Origin: Zeugodacus cucurbitae
Taxonomy: Eukaryota > Arthropoda > Insecta > Diptera > Tephritidae
Length of the DNA: 64,000 nt
Direction: 5' to 3'
Assembly: GCF_028554725.1 (NCBI RefSeq)
Contig: NC_071670.1
Span: 51,883,501-51,947,500, forward strand
In this document: in pieces, positions 1 to 11,701 of the stretch
Layout: every line of letters begins with the position of its first letter
Numbering within the stretch: position 1 is the first letter of the stretch
Position numbers and translations under genes: made by a program
The notes under the pieces: generated by a model
Told to the model about the DNA's origin: nothing
Database searches by the model: none
Seen by the model: only the letters and a program-made list of their open reading frames with translations

Positions 1-751
1 GATCCTTCATGAAATGGAGCATTATCCTGTTGTAAAATGTAGTCAATAGTTGGTAAAGGCCGACGGACCACTACAATGGCATGGTCATGTGAATTCTGAT
101 ATATTCGGATGATTTATTGTCACTAAATTACTACTAAAACTCCAAAAGGAAAATTTCCCCAAAGAATAAAAAAAATCAAAAATCATCACTCCCGACTCTA
201 TTTAGCGTCTAAGCTGCATTATTCTTCTTCTCATGTGGTAAATGCATAAAGCGTTTACTAAAGAAGCCCTGGAACAAAAAATCAGCCTTATCTGTCCATG
301 ACAGGCTTGAGGATGCATTTTAAGGCAAATGAGAGGCATATCGCTTTTTTGGTTTCGGAAATAAAGCTTTTTTGGTTTCGGAAGTGGTCAACTTTATACA
401 CAATTTGACTATTTATGTTACTATTTTAAAATGTCCTTAGAAGTGTAGCATCATTGGCTGTTCATGCAATATGCTGATTCGATGATGCTGCAATATTAGA
501 GGACTAATTGTGGGATTTTGTATGACAGTTCCTACTAATCTTCTACATTATCTTGGAGTTATCTCAGGTTTCTGCCCAGTACTCTTTAAATTGTCCTTGC
601 AATACTTCGTTTCCTTCTTTTTAATAACATTATAAACAGTATTCCATCAAATTCTATAAATTTTAACTAACTCCGAAGCCTAAACCCGTGTCTTAAACTT
701 AATAACAGTCTCCAATCTAGTTATAATCGATAATTCCTTTGTTTTCGACAT
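1..751 (-). pseudogene. Tc1-like transposase pseudogene, C-terminus beyond the window
   Basis: Cut-and-paste transposase that would bind the element ends and move it. On the minus strand the frame begins at an ATG (751-749) with MSKTKELSIITRLETV, followed by SELVKIYRI, NTVYNVIKK, then GQKPEITPR and RRLVGTVIQNPTISPLIL. This matches the paired helix-turn-helix N-terminus of Tc1 transposases. Further on, WTDKADFLF corresponds to the region after the first catalytic Asp. Near base 40, YILQQDNAPFHEGS carries the second catalytic Asp in its QDNAP context. Stops and frame changes are spread through it, so it is dead. The third acidic residue lies left of base 1. Family assignment is confident; the exact subfamily is not. 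Confidence 0.75.
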
Positions 752-859
752 TTTATTACCGATTTTTATATTTTAAGGCTGAGTTAAGTAGCTAAGAATG
801 CAATAGAATCAAATTACTACTTTTGCTCAAACCAAATCCAAGGATAAAGGCTAAATCGC

Positions 860-1086
860 CGTGTGTAAATACTTTTGACTACTCCGAGTCTTCAGTTCAT
901 TTGTTTATTTCTCCGCCATATTTCTAGCTATTCTAGCCAAACCGACTTCATTCTCTCGGGAATAGATCAAGGTTTACAACAACATCGCATTTTGTTACCC
1001 TGCGACAACAACAACAACAAGCGAAAGCTTTTTCTGTGAAACTTGTAAAAAAACGTCCGATGTGTAAATAATTTTGACTACCTCTG
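860..1086. repeat. Two direct repeats of the Tc1-like terminal inverted repeat
   Basis: The outer copy (about 1060-1086) and inner copy (about 861-886) share TGTGTAAATA(A/C)TTTTGACTAC. The starts are about 199 bp apart. In IR/DR-type Tc1 elements such paired sites are the transposase binding sites; that role is inferred here by analogy. Confidence 0.65.
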
Positions 1087-2889
1087 TATATATATGTGAA
1101 ACCTATCGAAATTCTATATAAAAGTGAGTAGGTATTGCGAAGTATGACGATCTCTTGACGAACTTAAGTAATACTTTATAAGTCCTTCAATACCGTACCG
1201 AGAACCATAATAACATTATCTGAGGTGACTCTTAGGGCGTCCGAAATATCTTTGACTGGGAAGTTTGAACAATGTTTATCGACAATGACAAATATTTAGA
1301 GGTATTCTACACATTGATTGAAAATGGACTATAGGTTATGCGGCAGTAATATCCACGGTCTAAAGACATTCTCAAATTATATGGATAATAGGATAGGTAT
1401 AGGAAATTGGGCTCTTTTAAATTACTGACTAAGTTCTTATTATATTAGTGTGAGAGTTTACGTAGGATGCCTAAAAGTCTAAAAATTCAAAATTCTAACA
1501 AAAATGGGCTGCTGATCGAGTGTTGATGGATTTAACTGGGTAGACATGCTCTAAAGTTCCAGTGTTGGATATGACCATCAATATCATGTTCGATTCTCGA
1601 TCTTAACGAGAAACAGAGATGTGTCATATAAATTAATAAGTTTTCCTGACATAGTGCCCTCTTTCAGCCCAACAATTTTAGGCAATCAATTCAAAAATTG
1701 TGTGGGTTTTTGAGAGTTCCTTGGATGTTCACCTTGTTATTGTTATTGTAGTGACAGAAAGTATTTCCTAGATAATTAAAAAAAATGCCGAGTTGACAGT
1801 GCTTAGATGGATATGAAATATGAGTCCATTCTGATTACATAGACTAAACTATCGTCGAGTCACTCTTTACTGGCTCTCACGATCTTTGCCAATAGTAATT
1901 AAGAAACATATTTGTTCGTTAAATTATTATTTTTAAATTCAATATATATTTTCGCTGAATTTTCGAAAACTGCCGCCTAGCAAACTGCAGCATACAGTTT
2001 TAACATTAAAATATGTAATTATGTGTGTGTGTGTGTGTGTGACAGCGAGTAAATAAATGAAAAAAGTTATGTCATTTTCATAAATAAATATTTAAATTGC
2101 CAAAGCGCATGTAAACATATGTAAATTTTCGCATATTGCATTTCGCGCTTTACTCATTTACATTTCCACATATGTATATTTGTTGTTGTTGTTATTCGTT
2201 TTATTATTTTTACAACGTGTGCACATGTTTTTTGTCCAACCATTCGAATATTATTGCTGAAATTGCAGTTGTGTTGCTTTGTTGCTGTTGCTACTGTTGT
2301 TGTTGTTGAGTTTATCTTTTCACTATTGGCAATTTTTCCATAAACATTTGTTAATGTAAAATATTATCGATGAACCGATGTTTGCAATGCAGTCTAATTG
2401 CTGCCACGCTGTGCAAAAGTGTCGTAACAGCTATTACTTTTGTTATTGTTGTTGTTGCAGTTTTTTAATTACTATATTTGCAGTGTTTGTTTTTGTTTTT
2501 TTATGCGGACATCGCATGCAAATATTTGGAGTCACAAACACACTTGTGTGCCATGCCCCCTGACCTCTATTAACATGCGCTGAACCCTTTTGTGCTCCTT
2601 GTTGCGCTTGTTAGGAGGTCACATTTGCTGTTGTTGCAAAAAATATATTTTTTTTTCTAATTGAAATTTTTTGCATTTCATTTGTTGTTGTGATTTGTTG
2701 CAATATTTTTTTAACATTTCTGCAAAAATGCGAAACATTTTTATTGTGAAATTTTTAAATATTTTGTTTTGGTTTTTATTATTCTTTGTGCCATAAATTC
2801 CACATGCAGTGCGTAAGCCATCATTAACCTTTTAACACCAGAACTATTACAAAGAGGAAAGATTTGTATGCACGTATGTTATAAATAAA
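1087..2889. other. Non-coding stretch, nothing recognised
   Basis: AT-rich DNA with short TTG triplet runs (about 2180-2310 and 2450) and one TG microsatellite. The 61-residue open frame near 2378 is cysteine and phenylalanine rich from triplet runs and is not credible as a gene. Confidence 0.5.
2022..2041. repeat. (TG)10 microsatellite
   Basis: Ten uninterrupted TG units, likely length-polymorphic. Confidence 0.9.
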
Positions 2890-3170
2890 CTCAAAAACTA
2901 CTGTGCCGATTTCAAAAATTCTTTCACCATTGGAAAGCTACATTCACCCCGAGTAACATAGGCTGTATTATTGCTCAACTTTCTGGAAATAGTTCCCGTC
3001 TTGCAAGTCATTCTCTTCGCATCGCAATCGCATGCCAGAGAGTCGAGTAACGAACGCTCGCAGCTGCTTGCTGAATAAAATTTCAAAACCTGCCAAGTAC
3101 GTGCTTGAGAGTCGAGTACAGAGCGCGTGCAGCGGCTTGAAGAACAAAATATTAGAAATGAAATATAGAA
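2890..3170. repeat. Diverged 69-bp tandem duplication
   Basis: GAGAGTCGAGTA occurs at 3038 and again at 3107. Similar sequence follows both copies (CGCAGCTGCTTGCTGAATAAAA against TGCAGCGGCTTGAAGAACAAAA in outline). The segment just before it, from about 2900, reads like the edge of a dispersed fly repeat, but I cannot name it. Confidence 0.45.
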
Positions 3171-3618
3171 AAATATTTCAAAAAAATCCCCAACTGCTGA
3201 TATGATTCCGTATAGCTGAAACAAAAAAATTGAATTGTTGAAGATATTTCCCATACAATGACCTAAGATTTAAAAAAATATCAAAAATTAACAAAATGGC
3301 GTAGTTCTGAAAAGTAATTTAGTTTTTTTAATGTCAGATTTACAATTTTCTACCAGTAGTTTTGAGAAATGTCGTTTAGTAGCGGCTTATACGTGTGACG
3401 AGCGTTTTTTAGAACGCTGCCATTCAAAAGCTATACAAGATACGGCATTGTGGCTTTCACAGGATATTTTGGAAGGTATAAACTATCGAATAAGCAAAAA
3501 TAGGCAAAAAGGTATAGGTATACCTTAAACTAATTACTCCAAACAAGATTGTAGTTTATACGCTTAAAAAATCATGGATTCCATCTGGCGCCCTATCGAA
3601 AGATATTTAAAAAAAAAT

Positions 3619-4222
3619 TGGTGATAATGCCCTAGAAGTGGTCTAGAACGTGAAGAGCAGTCTGAACTACTGCTAAAACCGAAAGCCACTTGAAACAATT
3701 ACTTAACAATTACTGTAAGCTAATCATTTGTTGTGCATTCTACCTATACCAGCCAGTGAGCTTCGAAAGACTCTATACAATTGTTTGCCCTTTAAAATAT
3801 CGGTTATTAAAGATTGCTTAATCAGAAAACCCCTCTCATCGCTGTTATGTGGAAAGTGCTCTGTAAATTTACTTCACATTTCGGAGTTTGAAATTTGTTT
3901 GATAACTTAACTAGCTATATTTAATATTCTAAGGAAACATTTTCTATTTAGAAAGGCTAGGTCGACCGAGCACCATTTTTTTATCATACGAGTTCCTTTT
4001 TTTAAATTCATTTTAATCTGGGGTTTCTAGCTTAATTGTGGAAATTTCGTTCATGCGATAAACCAAAAAACCGACGTTTCCATGAATAGGCTATCTATAC
4101 GGATAAATGGACGGCATTTTAATCTGGGGTTTCTAGCTTAATTGTGGAAATTTCGTTCATGTGGTAAACCAAAAAACCGAGGTTTCCATGAATAGGCTAT
4201 CTATACGGATAAATGGACGGCT
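3619..4222. repeat. Direct repeat R1 left of satellite element A
   Basis: Diverged copy of 5276-5680. Shared landmarks in the same order are GGTGATAATG-CCTAG, CTGCTAAAACCGAAAGCCAC, ACATTTT..TTTAGAAA, TAGGTCGA, TTTCTAGC and CTATCTATA. The two copies enclose the satellite-bearing element at 4223-5253. Confidence 0.6.
4011..4222. repeat. 106-bp perfect-period tandem duplication
   Basis: Two head-to-tail units start at 4011 and 4117, both beginning TTTTAATCTGGGGTTTCTAG and ending CGGATAAATGGACGGC. Only a few bases differ, so this duplication is young compared with the surrounding repeat. Confidence 0.9.
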
Positions 4223-5253
4223 GGACGGACACATATCGCATAATAATTTAATAAAACGGGGTCATAACATCTCCTACCTCCCATATACTTGATTATAGGT
4301 AATATAAAATTAAGTGAGCGGATAGTCTTCGATATATTGTATCTTGGTGGTGAAAACTAGTGAAATCGGTTCAGGAATTATATCAGTCCCGATATACTAT
4401 TTAGTCAATAGTACATACTCCTAGTGTACATACTAGTTTCTAGGGAGTACATACTCCTAATAATGTATATACTACATTCTCGGTAGTACATACTCCTGGT
4501 AGTGTATATACTTTCTAGGTAGTACTTACTCCTGCTAGAGTATATACTTTCTAGGTAGTACATACTCCTGGTAGAGTATATACTTTCTAGGTAGTACATA
4601 CTCCTGGTACAGTATATACTTTCTAGGTAGTACATACTCCTGGTAGAGTATATACTTTCTAGGTAGTACATACTCCTGGTAGAGTATATACTTTCTAGGT
4701 AGTACATACTCCTGGTAGAGTATATACTTTCTAGGTAGTACATACTCCTGGTACAGTATATACTTTCTAGGTAGTATTTTCTATGAATACTGCACAGACC
4801 CGATTTTAGCCATTTCTGGTACAGAGACACACTATTAGAAGAAAAAGATATCCTCTAAAATAAATTGAAATACCTGAGGGATTTACCTATAGTTTTGGTG
4901 AAAAATTACCATAAGGCACTGAGTTCTTCATATTCAATAACCGTGGCATTGAAAAGTTATAGTCCGATTTCGATAATTTTAATTTAAAAATCTGAGTGCA
5001 GCTTCTTTCTGCTATTACTTCTGTAAAATTTAGTGTTTCTGACGTATTTCGTTAGTGAGTTAACGCACAGTTATCACTTGCACGGACAGACGGACGGACA
5101 AACATCCGGATTTGAACTCCACTCTTCACCCTGATACCTGATCTGATGATCACCCCTATATCTAACTCGTTTAGTTTTCTGACTTACAAACAACCGTTAT
5201 GTGACCAACACTATAATACTCTCTTAGCAACTTTTGCTACGAGAGTATAAAAA
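4223..5253 (+). mobile_element. Dispersed fly repeat, copy A, with internal satellite array
   Basis: The right part (4985-5253) matches copies B and C: TCTGAGTGCAGCTTC, TAGTGTTTCTGACG, GACAGACGGACGGACA, ATCTAACTCGTTTAGTTTT, then the terminal hairpin CTCTTAGCAAC..GTTGC-type arms ending GAGAGTATAAAAA. The 36-bp array replaces the region that in copy B follows the CCTGAGATATGG motif. No coding capacity. The superfamily is not known to me; hairpin ends and internal satellites make a Helitron-like or foldback-like non-autonomous element possible. Confidence 0.6.
4397..4782. repeat. 36-bp tandem array (satellite 1)
   Basis: About ten units of 36 bp; each contains AGTACATACTCCTGG, the palindrome AGTATATACT and TTTCTAGGT. 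The outer units are more diverged than the central ones, as expected for unequal exchange. The 141-codon minus-strand open frame over it is a by-product of the period being twelve codons. Confidence 0.9.
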
Positions 5254-5275
5254 TTACCCGTCAAAGTAGTCATTC

Positions 5276-5680
5276 GGTGATAATGTCCTAGGAGTGGTCG
5301 AAAGCGTGAAAAGGTGAAGGCTGAAGTACTGCTAAAACCGAAAGCCACACGAAACTTCTTAATTTTCTCATACTTACTGTAGGTTGATTCTTAGTTGAGC
5401 ATTCATGAAAACCATTGAATCGGTTCAACTTTACGCCACTTGTGCAGATTCTTAAAGTAACTTTCGTATTTAACATAAATTATAAATATCCCTCTTGAAC
5501 ATTTTACACTTTTTAGAAACTAATTTATATTTACCCTAAGGTTAGGTCGAGTCCAATCTGTTCTTCAAAAATATTAGAACTACAACTCGATTACATCTTT
5601 TGTCTTTTGGATTTCTAGCCAAAATAACCAGAGATCCAATAACAGACTATCTATAGGAACAAACCGGCGGAACTCGGAAT
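5276..5680. repeat. Direct repeat R2 right of satellite element A
   Basis: Partner of 3619-4222, same orientation, roughly 75-80 percent alike over the first 100-150 bp by eye and weaker after that. It begins 23 bp beyond the end of copy A. Confidence 0.6.
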
Positions 5681-6979
5681 CAATCTGTATCGGTATTTTG
5701 ATTAGGTAATTTAATAATTTTTGTATTGATCGATCTCGTATGACTATTTTGAACAGTTTTAAACATAATAAAACAAAACTAAAAACAATAACAACAGCAA
5801 AATTTTTAAAGCCGCAGAAAAGCCTATTTGGATTAAAGTACATTCATTCTGAAATATTTATATATGTATATAAATATGGAAGAACAAATATGTTCATAAT
5901 ATTGCCACATATTGATGGGCTTTCATTCTACTATGCCTCCGTGCATATGTGCGCAAGCGTAGCGTGTAATTATTTCATTACCTATATTACAAATTATTTC
6001 AGCACGAAATTACTGCTGAAGTTGTTAAATTTTTAATCATTGTGATTAAAAATAATTGCAAATGCTTTACGAAAAAAACTCACACTCGCACACACTTGTA
6101 CATAAGTATGTCTGTATGTATGTATGTATTAATAGGAATGTATGGATGCTGCATCATATATATAAAAAAACAACAACAATTGCAATAGCAAAAATCTCTT
6201 TAATATGCGTTCATTGTGGACTTGCCATACTGTTCTGGACATATTCATATAAGTATTTATCCATATTTGTATATTTGTATGTGTGTATGTGTGTTTGCTC
6301 ACTTTCGCCCTTGTTTGTTTATTTGTTGCACATATTTTCCCGATGACTCAGTCAATTGGCAATATTTCGTTTTCGCAGTAGATTTTCTTAATGCACAGAT
6401 AACTGCAATATGCACACTCTGACACACACAAACACATACTTACATACTTGTCATAAGTAGACACATAACCATTAAAGTCCACATATTTCAAGTGTTGTGG
6501 CTAATAGCTGCGACGAGCGTTGTGGATTTTTTTACACTTTTCTTTTCTTTTTTTTTTGTAATTTAAAAAAGCATAAATTATGTATTTAATGTGGAAAATT
6601 TGCTGCAAAATGCACGCTGATTATTTGTAATGAGTGTTATGCGGTGTTTAAAGCATTTTTTCGAGCGAAACTTAAATAGTTTCGCTACTTGGTAACTACA
6701 AGTAGCGAATACTCTGAGCTTAAATATAGTAATTACCTTACCTGGTATATACTTCTTGTGCACATATTTGAGAAAATTTTTTCAAATAATTATTATTTTT
6801 TATAATATAAATACCTTACTTGGCTTCCAAATAGTACATTTTAGAAAAAATTTTGATACTTATTTCGAAGGTTACCCATCAGATTTTATTCCATATATGA
6901 TATCTTGCTATCTCTGTACTATAAATACAAATACTAATATAATGTAATATGCTGTTAATGACTGCTTAATATTTAGATA
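5681..6979. other. Non-coding stretch, nothing recognised
   Basis: AT-rich DNA with TATG/TGTA microsatellite-like patches near 6105-6130 and 6260-6300. Open frames here are tyrosine and cysteine rich products of those patches. Confidence 0.5.
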
Positions 6980-7606
6980 CAGTAGAACTCCAATTATCCG
7001 AATTAATGGGGACCGGGACCCATTCGGATAATCAAATATTCGGATAATCGGATTTTTTTTTTAAATTGCCATTGGAGAGAATAAAAGCTACGTTTTGACA
7101 TTACACTATTTTTTTTATTGAATTAAATGAAAGAAACATGAAATTTTCACATGTTTTAAATATAAATAAAATGTACTTATGTACAAGTTTAGAAATAAAA
7201 ATCATTGTTTTTTAAACATCTCCGTCAATGTAAGCTGTTTTGCGGTCTTCAACCGTTTTCGGGCAGCCAGGTCACGCATTCGCTTGAGCAGTTGCAAGTG
7301 GTCACACTCGGGCTGAAGCTCCATCCACTTCAAAGCAGTCTCGAGGCCGGCAAATGCTTCACTAGCTGATGGTCCAGCGTCTACATCAACATCAGCAGAA
7401 AGTTCTTCTTCCACTTCCACTTCGCGGGGGGATGTTAGTGTAGGCACAACGGCAAATTAAGACAAGTCAAGTCAAGACTTGACGCGCAAACACTGGCTTC
7501 GCGGGGGGAAGAATAATAGCGCACTTAGACTTTTTTGGACAATTTTTTGTGATTCGGATAATCGGCGATTCGGATAGTCGGAGTTCGGATAATTGGAGTT
7601 CTACTG
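6980..7606 (-). mobile_element. Jerky/Tigger-type non-autonomous element, copy 1
   Basis: Both ends carry the same perfect 23-bp inverted repeat beginning CAGTAGAACTCCAATTATCC, flanked by TA on each side (6978-6979 and 7607-7608). The motif is typical of pogo/Tigger/jerky elements of the Tc1/mariner superfamily. The 627-bp interior keeps only the transposase C-terminus, on the minus strand. It is an internal-deletion derivative of the family also seen at 63301. Confidence 0.9.
7202..7447 (-). pseudogene. C-terminal remnant of jerky/Tigger-type transposase
   Basis: An 81-codon frame on the minus strand ends in RKRLKTAKQLTLTEMFKKQ, the style of tail (KQ.TITDFFK) found at the end of many Tigger/jerky transposases. 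Before it come an acidic stretch (VEVEEELSADVDVD) and a helical segment (ALKWMELQPECDHLQLLKRM). The helix-turn-helix, CENP-B and DDE domains are missing. Comparison with 63783-64000 shows the same peptide with only a few changes, so the ATG that opens this frame is an accident of the deletion junction. Confidence 0.75.
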
Positions 7607-7608
7607 TA

Positions 7609-8532
7609 TATGAATTTTATGCTTAGTAAAAAATTTCTACCAAAATTTTTCTTGAAATGTATTCAGAGTTTCGTCACTCTGTGATCACTAGGGGATTCCT
7701 TTTTTAGCCATAGCCGGCTGCAATTTGAGACCAATGTGGCCATTAAAATATAGCCCGACTACCATAATATTCTGCTATAATACCCTATACGACAACTTAA
7801 TTTTTTCTTAAAATTCAGACAGTAGAACATTGGTCAAGTATACTCCTGAGTTTCAAAAGTTAATTGAAAGCTTTTGGTGCCATATTTTCATATCTAATGG
7901 ATAATTTGTTACACATGTGATTTTCAAGAAGAAATAAAACGTATATAGTAATTAAATGTTATTCCCAAGAATTTAGCTTTATTATTAAGATAAGGGTTTG
8001 TCATCATGTTTTAAAATTGTTTTCGAGCAAGTGACAGCCACAGTTGACTCAAATAAATTACAGCTGAGAGACCCATTTTTGACCACTTTTTGAAAGAATT
8101 TGGGACAGTATGTCAGCAATAAACGTTGTTCTGGAGTAAGTCAATTGATTTCTGGACAATGGTGACTATCCTAAGTCCTCGGATATTCATCTAAAATCAA
8201 TCGGATAAGAAAAATTAGCTTTATAAATACATAATACTTTTAAATTTTAAATTTAAATTTAATTTTTTTTTATTAACAAAAGTGTGGCCTCAGACAAATT
8301 TTTTTAGGGAAACAAAAACTATTTTTGGTCTTGAAAAATCGAAATTTTTTAAAAAAAATCCTTTGATCAGACCTGAGTTTATTATGTATTCTTAAAGCTG
8401 TATGAATTTCATTAAAATCTACTGAGCGGTTTTCGAGTTACAGTTGTCACCGGTTCAAAAAACATAGTTTTGAGAAAAACGTATTTAAAATTTCACACTA
8501 GATTTCTGTATGTAAACGAATTATTTAATCAC
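7609..8532. other. Non-coding stretch, possible unnamed repeat
   Basis: AT-rich. The part at 8290-8500 (phrases such as GAGCGGTTTTCGAGTTACAG) has the feel of a decayed dispersed repeat, but I could not find matching ends. Confidence 0.35.
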
Positions 8533-8794
8533 TTACACCGAATCACCTATTTCTGGCCCATATAATAGTTCTTCAGCCATTATGGAAGGTTCCAAAACAT
8601 CAATTTGCGTCCTGAACCTTTCATAAATCATCTACTTTTTCCGCTAATTCACATGAATGTCTAAAAATATGGGATCTGATGTATTTTAGCCTTGCTCTCA
8701 CAGAGTCCTGACGTTCAAGAAAAATCTGTTTTGCTGATTCCTCCTCATATTTTTCTAAGCAACTGCCGTACAGCTGGAGTTCAATAAAATTCAA
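8533..8794 (-). pseudogene. Unidentified decayed coding fragment
   Basis: Reading the minus strand, one frame (8794-8621) gives ELQLYGSCLEKYEEESAKQ, IFLERQDSVRARLKYIRSH and IFRHSCELAEKVDDL before a stop. One base out of frame, it continues without a gap as YERFRTQIDVLEPSIMAEEL then LYGPEIGDSV (to 8533). The composition is charged, helical and balanced, unlike the neighbouring AT-driven frames, and the sense continues across the single-base shift. It ends beside CGGTGTAAGT, which could be a former splice donor. I do not recognise the protein. A pseudogene fragment, a retroposed exon or a decayed transposon gene are all possible. Confidence 0.45.
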
Positions 8795-11701
8795 TTAAAA
8801 TTTCGAACGATTATTATAAATCGAAACAACAAAGTTTGTTATGTTGTATGATAGGAAGTGTCACAGAGAAAGCCTTGTTAGGATCTACAGAAATATGAAA
8901 TGTCAAAGGAAACTACTTTTTTAACATATCATATCGGAAAATTATCCTTATATTTCAATGTAATAGAAGTAGAAGGAATCCATTATTTTAAATCTTATTG
9001 AACTTCCCTTCAACTACCTAAACATATATTTTGTTTAACGTCAGAACAAGGTTTCGACCTACAAACCTTATAAAAGAGAGCACTTGTAAAAAAAATCAAA
9101 CAATGATTTCCTCAAAATCTTCTACTAATATACATATCTATACAAGCAACACATATTATTAAATGAAAACTATGTACGGTTGTGTAAATGTATCTTCCTG
9201 TGGCATGTTTTAAATGACGCGTGCGATCACTCGCCGAGCGTAACTAACAAATTGCGAACAATAAGCGACAATATGACACCTACGTTAAGCCGCCTTCAAC
9301 TAGACTACTTTTAAAGGTTGAAACACAGATCACATGTATGTAGACGACTAGCTTACCAACATACATACATATTTACATAGAAAACCAAGCTAACTAGAGA
9401 ACATCATTCATTTAAAACACAACCATATGCTGGAGGAGTGCAAAAATATTGTTTGGCAAAATCTACAAGATTTCAACTGTAACTATTTACATACAATAGC
9501 AACAGATTTACATACACTACTCATAAACATTCGCAACCTGTATAAACCAAACAGCGACAGGTAGACAGATCACCTAATGGTGCTGCCGCGTGGCAGGATG
9601 GTTCCTAGATTTTTCCATTGAAAACGGCTGAAGTCAAGCAACCTCACATAAGTCACACAAATACAAACACACACAAGCGGCGTGCGCTGCTTCAAAGTTA
9701 AAGACACAACAACAAAATTGTATCTTTAGAATCAGTTAATGCCAATCCATTTTCGGCGTAGCATTGTATATTGATTCTGCTTGCCGTTTGCCACTGCGGT
9801 TTTCTTCGCATTGTTCATTGAGAAACAGTAGCAACAGCAGTGTGATCTATTTATCTATGCAATAACAACAACGACAACAAAATGTAGCATTTGGCAGCGG
9901 TCGCAACTGTTGTGGGCGTACACAAAAGGATTTAATGCGCGGCTGACTGATTTAAGTAGATTTGCATCGTCTCTAACACATGTTTGTTGTAAGCACTTCG
10001 TGTTGTTGATGTTGTTGTTGTTGCGGCGGCTAAATACTTAGAATTTACAAATGAGATTGCTGAGGCGAATGTAAAACAGATTAGCACCTCTGTGGCAATA
10101 ATACCAAAATACATACAAACATTCAGGCTGAGATAGAAGAAGAGCTGCCATATTGACCTCAAAGGTGCCATACAAACTAAGTATTACCAGTATAGCTGAT
10201 ATATGTATATTGACTTATAGAGTGGGTTACCCATCCGATAATTTCAATTAACTAATTTATAGGCTTTATAAACTTTTTCCATTAACTTAATATTTGACTT
10301 AGATTCTTAAGCTGCCTTGACATTGTTTCAACAAGAGAGGAGCTCTTCGTGGTTTCACTTAAATGTTGACAGAAAATGTTTACAGAACTGGGTAGGCGAG
10401 GGGGTCAGAAAATATTTTGAGACAAATCTGACCAGTTCTCCTACATCAGCTCTCCCGAACACCATCAAGCGACAATACAGGTGATCGGGAGCAGCAACAA
10501 TTTCCAATACGGAAACGAGATGAAATACTTTACCTTGTCAATGACTGTATTCTCCAAAACCATTTGGACGTCTGGTTATTGAAAAACTAATTCTAAGAAA
10601 AGTGGGATCTACATATAGCAGGATCTATCAAACATCCAGAATTCTCCAGAACATAATTTCTATAATCAGTTGGGTTATCTGTTTACATCTGATTTTGCCG
10701 CAATCCGATATACAATCGGTATTCATTATGGTCACTACTCTTAAATAATTTCTTATCTATAATTTGCCCCTATCTCTCTCTCTCTTCTATAAACTTTAGT
10801 GAAGCTTTGGGAACGTTTCCAAAAATCACGCTACTTACGATGTGTTTTGGGATGTGCGTTTTAGTCTTCCTCGAGATGTTACACATAGAAATTTAACGGC
10901 GTATAGATAATGTTGTCTTCTAATTCGTTTTTTCTTGGAATTTAATACGATTGACTCTAGGTTTTCTATTAATTAATTATACCTGTAAAAAATATTAAAA
11001 TAGTTAAAAAATATAAAAATTTCGACAATTTCGAAAAAAATAGTTTTACAGGAATAACGATATCATGTGCTCGTATTATAATTTACTCTCTCTTTCTCAT
11101 TCGAGAAATATGAATTTAAATTTAATCCGCAGCTGTTTTTCCAGCAGCCTGTTGATGTTTATCACCATCACTACTTGCTTTTTAATACCTTAAGCACTTA
11201 CAACTGTTCTGAAAGTACATTGGCGAATGAAGTACTCACATATATATGCCATACATACAAACTTTAATTTACAAACAGCCGGAAATTCGAGATTTACGAT
11301 TTATTCTATAAAAGAACTTTAAGTGATTTGAAAACAGTTGTGGAGATATAAACATTACAAAAAGTAAAAGTGGAGAACTGGCAAGTATTTACTTGATCTG
11401 GATCTGTGGTAATTCAATCATTTTGCAATATTTTATGGATCCACATTTGTTGTTGGTATATTATATACTAGGTACAATCAGGTTTGGATCCCTCAAGTTG
11501 ATTTATTTTTTGTTTGCTTAGATGAAGATAAAACTAAGGTTTTGAGATCGAGTATCTTGTACTCTTAATACAAGAAAACTATTTGTTTAAGAACATATGA
11601 ACACACTTTATTATTTTTATCATATTTTACAATTCAAAAGATACTTTGTCCTGTATAATCTGTTTCGAAACTTTCCTTAAAGCTTCTTGAATAAAATCCA
11701 C
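8795..11701. other. Non-coding stretch, nothing recognised
   Basis: AT-rich DNA with short CAA/TTG runs near 9700-10020 and CATA runs near 9360. No element ends or protein-like frames were found. The open frame on the minus strand near 9932-10171 includes a threonine/serine run from CAA-type triplets and is not convincing. Confidence 0.45.

Larger units (their letters stand above)
1..1086 (-). mobile_element. Tc1/Bari-like DNA transposon, cut by the window edge
   Basis: The right end reads inward, on the minus strand, as CAGAGGTAGTCAAAATTATT, directly followed on the plus strand by a TA at 1087-1088, the target dinucleotide of Tc1/mariner elements. A second diverged copy of the motif (TAGTCAAAAGTATTTACACA on the minus strand) lies about 199 bp inside, giving the IR/DR arrangement known from long-inverted-repeat Tc1 elements. 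The tip resembles that of Drosophila Bari elements from memory. A decayed transposase frame lies inside on the minus strand; the left end is outside the window. Confidence 0.75.

Noticed and set aside
4405..4830. 141-codon minus-strand frame with a YYLESIYSTRSM repeat
   Set aside because: Same artefact: a 36-bp satellite equals 12 codons.
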